This document shows, in pieces, positions 1 through 7,005 of a DNA stretch of 9,048 nucleotides (positions are counted from its first letter, which is position 1; every line of letters starts with the position of its first letter). The DNA comes from an uncultured Selenomonadales bacterium (GTDB lineage Bacteria; Bacillota; Negativicutes; Selenomonadales; Selenomonadaceae). The notes beneath the pieces were generated by a model. That model made no database searches, was not told the origin of the DNA, and saw nothing but the letters and a program-made list of their open reading frames with translations. Both the position numbers and the translations under genes were made by a program. The stretch spans positions 1-9,048 of the forward strand of contig CAMNPA010000027.1 in NCBI GenBank assembly GCA_946547205.1. Direction: 5' to 3'.

Positions 1-135
1 AAGGTTGAAGACGTTCGCCGCAGATGATTCGCTGTGCAATGTTTAATGCCGCGTCGAAAAATTTCACGTCGTCGAAAGTTAAAGCCGTTCGCCGCAGATG
101 ATTCGCTGTGCAATGTTTAATGCCGTGTCCAAAGT
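1..135. repeat. 74-bp direct tandem duplication across the start of the gene downstream of bioY
   Basis: Bases 1-61 match 75-135 with an offset of 74. The stretch 12-51 is identical to 86-125, and the flanks differ at a few positions (3, 7, 11, 52, 56, 60, 61). Because 74 is not a multiple of three, the two copies are read in different frames by the minus-strand gene. The left copy encodes the likely real N-terminus. The right copy sits between the bioY stop and that N-terminus. The left boundary of the repeat may lie outside the window. Confidence 0.85.
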
Positions 136-139
136 TCAT
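1..139 (-). CDS. 5' part of a gene after bioY, possibly biotin synthase (partial)
   Basis: This reading frame runs off the left edge of the window. I start it at the ATG at 139, which overlaps the bioY stop (ATGA) and has GGGAGAG at 148-142 just upstream, as expected for translational coupling. The frame stays open for 46 codons. Its first 24 codons (to 68) look like duplicated, out-of-frame material. From the in-frame GTG at 67 it reads VKFFDAALNIAQRIICGERL, which resembles the extreme N-terminus of BioB-type radical SAM biotin synthases (an 'FF..A..IA..II.GE.L' helix before the catalytic barrel). Position behind bioY fits a biotin gene. The visible part has no catalytic motif, so the BioB identity is an inference from about 20 residues and context. 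The GTG at 67 could be the original start, but I see no SD before it. Confidence 0.45.
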   Translation of the reverse strand, partial: MNFGHGIKHCTANHLRRTALTFDDVKFFDAALNIAQRIICGERLQP

Positions 140-669
140 CGCTCTCCCAAAATTTTTTGCAACTTGACGCCGAGAAATGCCGCCGCCAATGCTTTGAGTA
201 TGTCGCCGGGAATGAATGGCAACACCGCCATTGTCAACGCCTGCCACAAATTCACGTCGAGCAACAGAAGCATTGAGATCAGTCCGCCGACGTAAGTTAT
301 CGGCACCGCGATTAACAAATTCATCAGCGCATAACGTTTGAATTCGGGCGTCGAACCTTTCGCCAAACTCAAAAGCGAATATGCAATCAGCCACGCGAAA
401 TAAAATCCGCCTGCCGGGCCGAGAAGTCTGCTCAAACCTTGACCGCCTGCGAAAACCGGTAAGCCTGCCGCTCCGAGCAAAATGTAAATCAAAATCACCG
501 TGAAAGTTTTTTTCGGCGGCAAAAGGTAAGCCGTCAAGCTCAACGCGAATGTTAAAGCCGTCACCATGCCCGGCGTGAATGGCAAAGGGAACGAGATATA
601 AGCCGCCACGCAACACAGCGCGACGCACATTGACATTTTGGTCAGCTCGTGCACGTTTGATTGTCGCAT
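136..669 (-). CDS. bioY: BioY, substrate-binding (S) component of the biotin ECF transporter
   Basis: BioY is an integral membrane protein that binds biotin with high affinity and imports it, usually together with the ECF energizing module (EcfA/EcfA'/EcfT). The 177-residue product is very hydrophobic, with about six membrane segments. It carries the BioY signatures: a Gly-rich loop 'GLPVFAGGQGL' followed by 'LLGPAGG' in the middle, and 'PFIPGDILKALAAA' near the C-terminus, where the Asp and Lys belong to the conserved biotin-binding PGDxxK motif. I start at the ATG at 669, preceded by GGAGG about 10 bases upstream. A longer frame opens at 750, but that point coincides with the -35 box of the promoter, so the extension is probably not translated. 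The stop overlaps the ATG of the next gene. No ECF module genes are seen here, so a shared module is likely elsewhere. Confidence 0.93.
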   Translation of the reverse strand: MRQSNVHELTKMSMCVALCCVAAYISFPLPFTPGMVTALTFALSLTAYLLPPKKTFTVILIYILLGAAGLPVFAGGQGLSRLLGPAGGFYFAWLIAYSLLSLAKGSTPEFKRYALMNLLIAVPITYVGGLISMLLLLDVNLWQALTMAVLPFIPGDILKALAAAFLGVKLQKILGER

Positions 670-721
670 AAAAATTTTTTCGCCTCCGTGATGAATTGCC
701 GTGATGATTGTCAACGCGGCG

Positions 722-750
722 ATTATACAAGAGCCGATTGTCAACGTCAA
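722..750 (-). promoter_or_regulatory. Sigma-70 type promoter of bioY
   Basis: On the minus strand there is a -35 box TTGACG (750-745), a 17-base spacer and a perfect -10 box TATAAT (727-722). Transcription would start near 715, leaving about 45 bases of leader before the bioY ATG at 669. GTTGACAATC occurs twice on the minus strand, at 745-736 within the spacer and at 715-706 downstream of the -10. These direct repeats, 30 bp apart, could be an operator. Confidence 0.7.
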
Positions 751-776
751 CGATTTTAAATGTTTACTTCACGCGG

Positions 777-1589
777 TCAGAAAAATTTTTCAATCACAGC
801 AGCCACGCCGTCATTGTCATTGTCGAGCGTCACGAAGTCCGCGAGATTTTTAATTTCGTCGGAAGCATTGCCCATCGCCACGGCCAGACCTGCCGCCTGC
901 AAAATTTCCGTGTCGTTTGGCGCGTCACCGACGGCAACCGTTTCCGAAATGTCGACGTTCAGAAAATCGCACAGCTCAACAAGTCCCGTTCCTTTTGAAA
1001 CATTTGCGGGCGAGACTTCCAAATTATTTGCCTCGGCAAAATTCATCGTCAAGCCCAAACGGTTTATGCGTTCAAAATTTTTGTCGCGGGAATTTTTGTC
1101 GCGGTGATAGAGATTGACTTTGATGACGTCGCCGGGATTTTCGCGAACGTATTGCTTTAAATCGTCGGTGCGCACGCAAATTCGATTGAACATGTCGAAA
1201 TAAATTTCCATGCCGAAATCGCTCATGTGTTGAATGTCGACTTCGCGGGCAATGGAATTTTTCAACGTCAGCAAGTGAATCATCGCGCGTTCAGTCGTGC
1301 CGAAGTCAATCAGTCGGAGAATCGTCTCATCGTCGAGCGCGTGAATTTTAATCGGCTTGTCGGAAAAAAAATCGTAGACGAGTCCGCCGCTGATTAAAAC
1401 GCCGTAATTCATCAGCTTGAATATTTCGCGGTAATCGTTCAGCTCGGCATAACCGCGCCCGGTGCTGACAACGACTTGAACTCCGCGTTTCAAAAGGTTG
1501 TCGATGGAAGATTTTGTTCGCGGCGAAATTTTTTTCTGCGAATTCAAAACGGTGCCGTCCATGTCAACCGCCAAAAGTTTGTATTTCAT
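777..1589 (-). CDS. Cof-type HAD-IIB family sugar-phosphate phosphatase
   Basis: This 270-residue protein is a haloacid dehalogenase superfamily hydrolase of the Cof (HAD-IIB) subfamily, cytosolic Mg-dependent phosphatases acting on sugar phosphates, nucleotides or cofactors such as FMN. All four HAD motifs are present: motif I 'VDMDGT' with nucleophile D9 and acid/base D11; motif II 'STGR' at 42-45; the motif III lysine in 'VSKG' (K199); motif IV 'GDAPND' at 221-226, with D222 and D226 for Mg binding. The region between motifs II and III is the family's cap domain. Length is typical. The ATG at 1589 has AGGAGG at 1603-1598, eight bases upstream. It is divergent from topB and leads toward bioY, which has its own promoter. 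The substrate cannot be told from sequence, and a link to biotin or riboflavin metabolism is not shown. Confidence 0.9.
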   Translation of the reverse strand: MKYKLLAVDMDGTVLNSQKKISPRTKSSIDNLLKRGVQVVVSTGRGYAELNDYREIFKLMNYGVLISGGLVYDFFSDKPIKIHALDDETILRLIDFGTTERAMIHLLTLKNSIAREVDIQHMSDFGMEIYFDMFNRICVRTDDLKQYVRENPGDVIKVNLYHRDKNSRDKNFERINRLGLTMNFAEANNLEVSPANVSKGTGLVELCDFLNVDISETVAVGDAPNDTEILQAAGLAVAMGNASDEIKNLADFVTLDNDNDGVAAVIEKFF

Positions 1590-1622
1590 GTTATCGCCTC
1601 CTGCAAAAATTTTATCACAGCG

Positions 1623-1651
1623 TCAACAAAAATTCATGTCTATGTTATAAT
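1623..1651 (+). promoter_or_regulatory. Probable promoter of the topB-ligA operon
   Basis: There is a perfect -10 box TATAAT at 1646-1651. At 17 bases upstream is a weak -35, TCAACA at 1623-1628, matching TTGACA in four of six positions. The predicted transcript starts about 1658, so the leader to the GTG at 1671 is very short and carries the SD GAGGTGA (1658-1664). The 81-bp divergent space must also hold the promoter of the HAD gene. A TGTGATAAA stretch on the minus strand (1619-1611) is a possible extended -10 for it. Confidence 0.55.
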
Positions 1652-1670
1652 CGGCGCGAGGTGAATCGTC

Positions 1671-3935
1671 GTGAGACTTTACATTGCCGAGAAGCCGTCG
1701 ATGGCGAGAGAACTTGCCGCGTGTTTGAAAAATCCCAAAAAGGGCAACGGCTTTATCGAAACTGACGGCGGAATTGTGACGTGGCTTGTCGGTCACGTGT
1801 TGCAACAAGTTGAGCCTGCCGCTTACGACCCGAAATATAAAACGTGGCGCGCCGAAGACTTGCCGATTGTTCCCGAAAAATGGAAGCTCGAAGTCAATCC
1901 CGCGACGGAAAAGCAATTTCAAATCGTCAAAGCGTTAATCGGTCGTGCGGACGAAATTATTCACGCCGGCGACCCGGATCGCGAAGGTCAATTGCTTGTC
2001 GACGAGGTGCTTAATTTTGTCGGAAACAGACGACCCGTCAAAAGAATTCTGCTCAACGCGCTGGACGAGACGAGCATTCAACGCGCTCTTGCCGACATGC
2101 GAAAAAATTCCGAGTTCTTCAATCTGCAGCAGTCAGCACTTGCACGCAGTCGAGCTGATTGGCTTATCGGCATGAACTTATCGCGAGCGTACACTTTGGC
2201 GGCGCAGCGTCACGGTTACAATTTAGTTTTGCCTGTCGGGCGCGTGAAGACTCCGACGCTTGCCCTGGTCGTCCGTCGTGAACGCGAGATTCAAAATTTT
2301 AAGCCCGTCGATTTTTACAACATCTGGGCGACGTTCGAGCACGAGAACGGAACTTTTGTCGCGAAGTTCAAGCCGACGAAAATTAATTCTGCTTACGACA
2401 GCGAAGAGCGACTTATTCGGGAAGATAAGGCGCAGGAGTTGCTTGAAAAATTTTTGAACGAGCCGCGTATCGGACTAATTTTTTCGCGCAAAACGACCGA
2501 GCGTAAAGAATCGCAACCGCTACCGTTTTCGCTGTCGAGTTTGCAAATCGCTGCGGGCAAATCGTTCGGTTATTCGCCGCAAGAAGTCCTTGACGCCGCG
2601 CAGAGCCTTTACGAGAAAAAGTTGACGACTTATCCGCGTTCCGACTGCGAATATTTGCCGAGCGTTCAATTTTCCGACGCGCCGACGATTTTGAAACACC
2701 TTGCACGAATTGGCGACGAGTCGTTGAAAAATTTGGTGACTCACGCTAACGACACAATCAAGAGCCGCACATGGGACGACAAAAAAATTTCCGCGCATCA
2801 CGCCATCATTCCGACGCAAAAGCCGTTGAACATGCAACTTTCCGCCGTCGAGCTCAACGTTTACAAACTCATCGCGAAAAATTACGCCGTGCAATTCTAT
2901 CCACTCCACATTTACGACGAGACCGTTTTAACCGTCCGATACAAGCTTGAAATTTTCAGCGCGAGTGGCAAAGTCGTCAAGCAGCTCGGTTGGCGAGAAT
3001 TTTACTCTGCTCCGAAAGTCAAAGCTGAAGATGAAACGATTCTGCCGAAAATGGCGACCGGTGATAAAGTCCGCAACACTGGCGCAGAAATTAAAAAAGG
3101 CACGACCACTCCGCCGAAACGTTTCACGTCGTCAAGTCTCGTTCAAGGCATGAAAAACATTCACAAATACGTTAAGAAGCCCGAATCGGCGAAGATTCTC
3201 CGCGACGTTTACGGCATTGGCACCGAGGCGACTCGCGCAACGATTATCGACGAACTCATTCAACGCGGCTTTCTGAAAGTCGTCAAGAAAAATCTGCAAC
3301 CGACTGAGCGCGCTTACCTGCTGATTGACGCCTTGCCCGACGAAATGACTTATCCCGACGCGACCGCTTATTGGGAAGACCGCCTTAACTCGATGAGCAA
3401 CGGCTACGGAAAACTTGACGATTTTTTGGATGGGCAAATTGAATTCACCGAGAGACTCTGCGCGGCGGCGACGACTGCGAAATTTGCCGAGCCGGAAAAT
3501 ATTTTCAAGTGTCCGACTTGCGGCGGTGCACTCGTTAAACGCAACGGCAAGAACGGCGAATTTTGGGGCTGTACGAATTATCCCGACTGCAAGACGATGT
3601 TTGAAGATGACAACGGTAAACCTGACTTTGACGGCAAAAATCGTTCGGCGCGACTGCTCAAGGAAGGTGCTCCGAAGTGTCCGACTTGCGGCGGTGCACT
3701 CGTTAAACGCAACGGCAAGAACGGCGAATTTTGGGGCTGCACAAATTATCCGAAGTGCCGCACGACTTTTGACGATAAGGACGGCAAGCCCGACTTTGAC
3801 GGCAAAAAATTTCTTCGCGCCCAAAATTTTTTCGCGCCCGAAGATTTTAATCCCGCCGACTTTGAACCGATGTCGCCCGAAGATTTTAATCCCGCCGACT
3901 TTGAACCGATACTTTCTTCCGCCGATTACAAGTGA
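1671..3935 (+). CDS. topB: DNA topoisomerase III (type IA) with duplicated C-terminal zinc ribbons
   Basis: TopB is a type IA topoisomerase that cuts and passes single strands and decatenates replication and recombination intermediates. The N-terminal Toprim domain has E7 in 'IAEKPS' and the acidic triad D101/D103/E105 in 'GDPDREG'. The catalytic tyrosine is Y321 in 'TTYPRSDC'. 'SVGRVKTP'-like text ('PVGRVKTPTLALVVRR'), 'PLPFSLSSLQIAA', 'AHHAIIPT' and 'GIGTEATRA' follow the TopB order, supporting TopB over TopA. At 754 residues it is about 100 longer than E. coli TopB. The extra part is two Cys4 zinc ribbons (C614/C617/C634/C640 and C670/C673/C690/C696) and an acidic tail with a doubled PEDFNPADFEP segment. 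The GTG start is chosen because GAGGTGA lies six bases upstream and it gives the exact family N-terminus. ligA follows after 27 bases, probably in the same transcript. Confidence 0.95.
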   Translation: MRLYIAEKPSMARELAACLKNPKKGNGFIETDGGIVTWLVGHVLQQVEPAAYDPKYKTWRAEDLPIVPEKWKLEVNPATEKQFQIVKALIGRADEIIHAGDPDREGQLLVDEVLNFVGNRRPVKRILLNALDETSIQRALADMRKNSEFFNLQQSALARSRADWLIGMNLSRAYTLAAQRHGYNLVLPVGRVKTPTLALVVRREREIQNFKPVDFYNIWATFEHENGTFVAKFKPTKINSAYDSEERLIREDKAQELLEKFLNEPRIGLIFSRKTTERKESQPLPFSLSSLQIAAGKSFGYSPQEVLDAAQSLYEKKLTTYPRSDCEYLPSVQFSDAPTILKHLARIGDESLKNLVTHANDTIKSRTWDDKKISAHHAIIPTQKPLNMQLSAVELNVYKLIAKNYAVQFYPLHIYDETVLTVRYKLEIFSASGKVVKQLGWREFYSAPKVKAEDETILPKMATGDKVRNTGAEIKKGTTTPPKRFTSSSLVQGMKNIHKYVKKPESAKILRDVYGIGTEATRATIIDELIQRGFLKVVKKNLQPTERAYLLIDALPDEMTYPDATAYWEDRLNSMSNGYGKLDDFLDGQIEFTERLCAAATTAKFAEPENIFKCPTCGGALVKRNGKNGEFWGCTNYPDCKTMFEDDNGKPDFDGKNRSARLLKEGAPKCPTCGGALVKRNGKNGEFWGCTNYPKCRTTFDDKDGKPDFDGKKFLRAQNFFAPEDFNPADFEPMSPEDFNPADFEPILSSADYK
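3507..3739 (+). repeat. Internal duplication in topB covering the zinc-ribbon module
   Basis: Bases 3507-3571 and 3675-3739 are identical over 65 positions, offset 168 (56 codons, in frame). Similarity continues at lower identity through the end of each module (the 'GKPDFDGK' segment occurs in both). Each copy encodes a CPTCGG...C....C zinc ribbon. Identity including third codon positions implies a recent duplication or gene conversion. Confidence 0.9.
3835..3910 (+). repeat. 39-bp tandem repeat in the topB 3' end
   Basis: Bases 3835-3871 are identical to 3874-3910, period 39 (13 codons). They encode two successive PEDFNPADFEP units, a Pro/Asp/Glu/Phe-rich acidic tail just before the TopB stop. 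Confidence 0.9.
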
Positions 3936-3962
3936 AAATTTTTAGCAAGGGAAGTGAACGCC

Positions 3963-5972
3963 ATGGACATTGCGCAAGTCAAAGAAGAATTGTCTCGACT
4001 TCGCAAAGAGATCAAACGCCACAACAAAAAATATTACGAACTCGACGCGCCCGAAATTTCCGACTACGAATACGATAAGCTGATGACGCGGCTCAAAGAA
4101 TTGGAAGCGGCTTATCCCGAATTCATCACGCCGACATCACCTACGCAAACAGTTGGCGGCAATGCAAAACGTGAAGCAGGCAAACTCGTCGCGCACGATG
4201 TGCCGATGTTGTCGTTGCAAGACGTGTTCAATCGCGCGGACGTGGAAAATTTTATCAACGACGCCATCGAAAAACTCGGAGATGTTGAATTCGTCGTTGA
4301 GGAAAAAATTGACGGGCTGTCGATGGCGTTGCGATACGTCGACGGAAAATTTACTCAAGCTGTCACTCGCGGCGACGGCATTCATCAAGGCGAGGACGTT
4401 ACGGAAAATGCGCGAGTCATTGATGACGTTGTTCAGCAGCTCGTCGACGCTCCGGCTTACCTTGAAATTCGCGGCGAAGTTTACATGACGCATAAAGACT
4501 TCGCGGCGACAAATGCACGTCAAGAAAAACTCGGCTTGAAAATTTTCGCCAATCCCAGAAACTGCGCGGCGGGCACGTTGCGGCAACTTGACAGTCGAAT
4601 TGTTCGCGAGCGGCGTTTGTCAATGTTCACGTTCAATCTCCAGAAAATTGACGGCGTCGAACTTTCAAGCCACACGCAAGCTTATGACTTCATGATTCGC
4701 AACGGAATTAAAATCATTCACGGCTACGCGGTCTGCAAAAATTTCGCCGAGGTTTGGCAGGCGATTGAAGACATCGGCAAACGTCGTGACAAGCTTGACT
4801 ACGACATTGACGGCGCAGTTGTCAAGGTCAACGATTTTGCGCAACGTGAACTTTTGGGCGCGACGAGCAAATTTCCGCGTTGGGCTGTCGCTTACAAATA
4901 TCCGCCTGACGAACGCGAGACGATTCTCCGCGACATTGAGTTGAGCGTTGGACGCACCGGACGCATTACGCCGACTGCGATTTTCGACGCGGTGAGCTTG
5001 AACGGCACACGAGTTGAACGCGCGACTTTGCACAATCAAGACTTCATTGACGCGTTGGACATCAGAATTGGCGATACGATTCGCGTTTACAAGAGCGGCG
5101 AGATTATTCCGCGAGTGAGCGGCGTCGACAAATCAAAGCGTCCCGAAAATTCCGCGCCGTACAAAATTCCCGAAACTTGCCCGGTCTGCAGTCACAAGCT
5201 CGAACGCGAAGACAATGCCGCCGATTTTCGCTGCGTCAATCCGAATTGTCCCGCGCAGTTGGAAAATCATCTGCTGAATTTCGTCGGGCGAAACGCAATG
5301 GACATCAAAGGCTTGGGCGAAACGTCGATACCGAAACTCATCGCTGAAGGTTTTATTCGCACCGTTGCCGACGTTTACAAGTTGCGCGCTCGTCGTGATG
5401 AATTGCTTGCGAAAAAAATTTTCGGGCTCGTGAAGTCGACGGACAAAATCCTCGCGGCGATTGATGAGAGCAAAAAAAATCCGCCGGCGCGTTTGCTGAC
5501 GGGACTGGGAATTTTCGGCGTGGGAAGTGCTGCGGCTCGTGATTTGATTCAACATTTCGGCGGGCTTGAAGAAATTTCTCGTGCGTCGCTTGAAGAGTTG
5601 CAACAAGTTCCCGATGTCGGCGAAGTCACTGCGCGGCACGTCAAAGACTTTTTCGACGACGCAGACAACGTAAAAATTCTTGAGGAGCTGAAAACTATGG
5701 GACTGACGCTTGAAGGCGAGAAAAAAATTTTTGCTGACGATTCGCCGATTGCCGGAAAAATTTTCGTGTTGACGGGCGCACTTGCCAATTACACGCGCGA
5801 TATGGCGGCGGCACTCATCATTGAACGCGGCGGCATCGTCAAAGGTTCGGTGAGCAAGAAAACCGATTATGTTGTTGTTGGCGACAAACCCGGCTCGAAA
5901 TTGACCAAAGCTCAAGAACTCGGCATAAAAATTTTGAGCGAAGACGACTTAGAAAAAATGTTAGCCGATTGA
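3963..5972 (+). CDS. ligA: NAD-dependent DNA ligase LigA
   Basis: LigA seals nicks during replication and repair using NAD+. The 669-residue protein has the complete architecture. Domain Ia comes first ('YYELDAPEISDYEYDKLM' binds NMN). The adenylation domain has catalytic K115 in 'EEKIDGLSM'. The OB-fold follows, then a Cys4 zinc finger (C406, C409, C424, C429), helix-hairpin-helix repeats (around 'LGIFGVGSAAA' and 'VPDVGEVTA') and a C-terminal BRCT domain ('IAGKIFVLTGAL' to 'GSKLTKAQELGI'). I use the ATG at 3963 rather than the in-frame GTG at 3954. The SD AAGGGA at 3947-3952 is too close to the GTG, and with the ATG the active lysine falls at 115, as in E. coli LigA. The gene follows topB by 27 bases and ends one base before the ruvB stop on the opposite strand, so there is no room for a terminator between them. 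Confidence 0.97.
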   Translation: MDIAQVKEELSRLRKEIKRHNKKYYELDAPEISDYEYDKLMTRLKELEAAYPEFITPTSPTQTVGGNAKREAGKLVAHDVPMLSLQDVFNRADVENFINDAIEKLGDVEFVVEEKIDGLSMALRYVDGKFTQAVTRGDGIHQGEDVTENARVIDDVVQQLVDAPAYLEIRGEVYMTHKDFAATNARQEKLGLKIFANPRNCAAGTLRQLDSRIVRERRLSMFTFNLQKIDGVELSSHTQAYDFMIRNGIKIIHGYAVCKNFAEVWQAIEDIGKRRDKLDYDIDGAVVKVNDFAQRELLGATSKFPRWAVAYKYPPDERETILRDIELSVGRTGRITPTAIFDAVSLNGTRVERATLHNQDFIDALDIRIGDTIRVYKSGEIIPRVSGVDKSKRPENSAPYKIPETCPVCSHKLEREDNAADFRCVNPNCPAQLENHLLNFVGRNAMDIKGLGETSIPKLIAEGFIRTVADVYKLRARRDELLAKKIFGLVKSTDKILAAIDESKKNPPARLLTGLGIFGVGSAAARDLIQHFGGLEEISRASLEELQQVPDVGEVTARHVKDFFDDADNVKILEELKTMGLTLEGEKKIFADDSPIAGKIFVLTGALANYTRDMAAALIIERGGIVKGSVSKKTDYVVVGDKPGSKLTKAQELGIKILSEDDLEKMLAD

Positions 5973-5973
5973 A

Positions 5974-7005
5974 TCACGTTTCGAAGTCGAACAACGTCGG
6001 AGAGTTATCAGCTTTTGGATAAGCAATGCCCATGTGACGATAGCCCGACTCCGTGACGACACGACCGCGCGGCGTGCGCATGATGAATCCCAACTGCAAA
6101 AGATACGGCTCATAAATATCTTCGATAGTTTCGCGGGTCTCGCTGATGGAAGCGGCAATCGTTTCCAATCCGACCGGGCCACCGCGAAATTTTTTTATCA
6201 TTGCGTCCAACATGCGGCGATCGGTGTGGTCAAGTCCGACGGCGTCGACTTCCAACGCGATTAAAGCTCTGTCGGCAATGTCGTCGGTTATCGTGGCGGA
6301 ATTTTCAACCTGCGCGAAGTCTCGAACACGTTTGAGCAGACGATTTGCAATGCGCGGCGTGCCTCGCGAACGTCTGGCAATTTCCGTGGCACCGTTGAGC
6401 TCAATCGGAATTTTTAAAATCTGCGCGGCACGAGTGATGATCTCAACCAAAGCTTCCGTCGAATAATATTCAAGCCGACTGATGACACCGAATCTGTCTC
6501 TAAGCGGCGGGCTCAACGCACCGGCTTTGGTCGTCGCACCAATCAACGTAAACGGCGCAATGTCCAATCGAATACTTCGTGCACTTGGCCCTTTGCCGAT
6601 GATGATGTCAAGCGCGAAGTCTTCCATTGCCGAATACAAAATTTCTTCGACTTGTCGGCTCAAGCGATGAATCTCGTCGATAAACAAAACGTCGCGTTCC
6701 TGCAAATTGGTTAGAATCGCCGCAAGGTCGCCCGAACGTTCGATTGCCGGCCCGGACGTTTGACGGAAGTTTACGCCCAATTCGTTGGCGATAATTCCCG
6801 CGAGTGTCGTCTTGCCGAGTCCAGGCGGTCCGTAAAGTAAAACGTGGTCGAGTGCCTCACGCCGATTGAGTGCCGCTTTAACAAAGACCGATAAATTTTG
6901 TTTAGCCTTTTCCTGCCCGATGTACTCGTTCAATCTGCGCGGACGCAAACTGTATTGCCAATCGTCGGAGCTCTGTTCAACGGTAGAGATTATTCGTTCG
7001 TCCAA
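5974..7005 (-). CDS. ruvB: Holliday junction branch-migration ATPase RuvB
   Basis: RuvB is the hexameric AAA+ motor that, with RuvA, drives branch migration of Holliday junctions. The 343-residue product has Walker A 'GPPGLGKTT' at 59-67, Walker B 'LFIDEIH' at 107-113, sensor 1 in 'LIGATTKAG', arginine-finger region 'LRDRFG' (168-173), sensor 2 '[11 protein letters not shown]' and the C-terminal winged helix ending 'RTPRGRVVT'. Length is normal. The start is a TTG at 7005, giving the family N-terminus MDERIIS. A TGA lies in frame three codons upstream and no better start exists. The SD is GGTGA at 7016-7012, six bases from the TTG. Start and SD both lie within the terminal unit of the 121-bp array, in bases copied from the fmt 3' end. 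ruvA and ruvC are not adjacent here. The gene sits downstream of fmt, and its 3' end converges with ligA. Confidence 0.97.
   Translation of the reverse strand: MDERIISTVEQSSDDWQYSLRPRRLNEYIGQEKAKQNLSVFVKAALNRREALDHVLLYGPPGLGKTTLAGIIANELGVNFRQTSGPAIERSGDLAAILTNLQERDVLFIDEIHRLSRQVEEILYSAMEDFALDIIIGKGPSARSIRLDIAPFTLIGATTKAGALSPPLRDRFGVISRLEYYSTEALVEIITRAAQILKIPIELNGATEIARRSRGTPRIANRLLKRVRDFAQVENSATITDDIADRALIALEVDAVGLDHTDRRMLDAMIKKFRGGPVGLETIAASISETRETIEDIYEPYLLQLGFIMRTPRGRVVTESGYRHMGIAYPKADNSPTLFDFET

Noticed and set aside
670..750. Longer BioY N-terminus starting at 750
   Set aside because: The extension covers the -10 and -35 promoter boxes, and the ATG at 669 has a GGAGG site and the normal family N-terminus.
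3132..3824. 230-codon open frame on the minus strand with an internal repeat
   Set aside because: It is antisense to topB, and its repeat is the mirror of the duplicated zinc ribbon. The protein has no recognisable domain.
3954..3962. GTG at 3954 as the ligA start
   Set aside because: The SD AAGGGA would be almost adjacent to it. The ATG at 3963 has better spacing and places the active lysine at 115.
5133..5915. 260-codon open frame on the minus strand
   Set aside because: It is fully antisense to ligA, which has a complete domain set. The translation is unlike any family I know and is rich in Arg, Asn and Phe, as shadow frames are.
5960..6000. Bidirectional terminator between ligA and ruvB
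   Set aside because: Only one base separates the stop codons, and I see no GC-rich hairpin followed by a T run.
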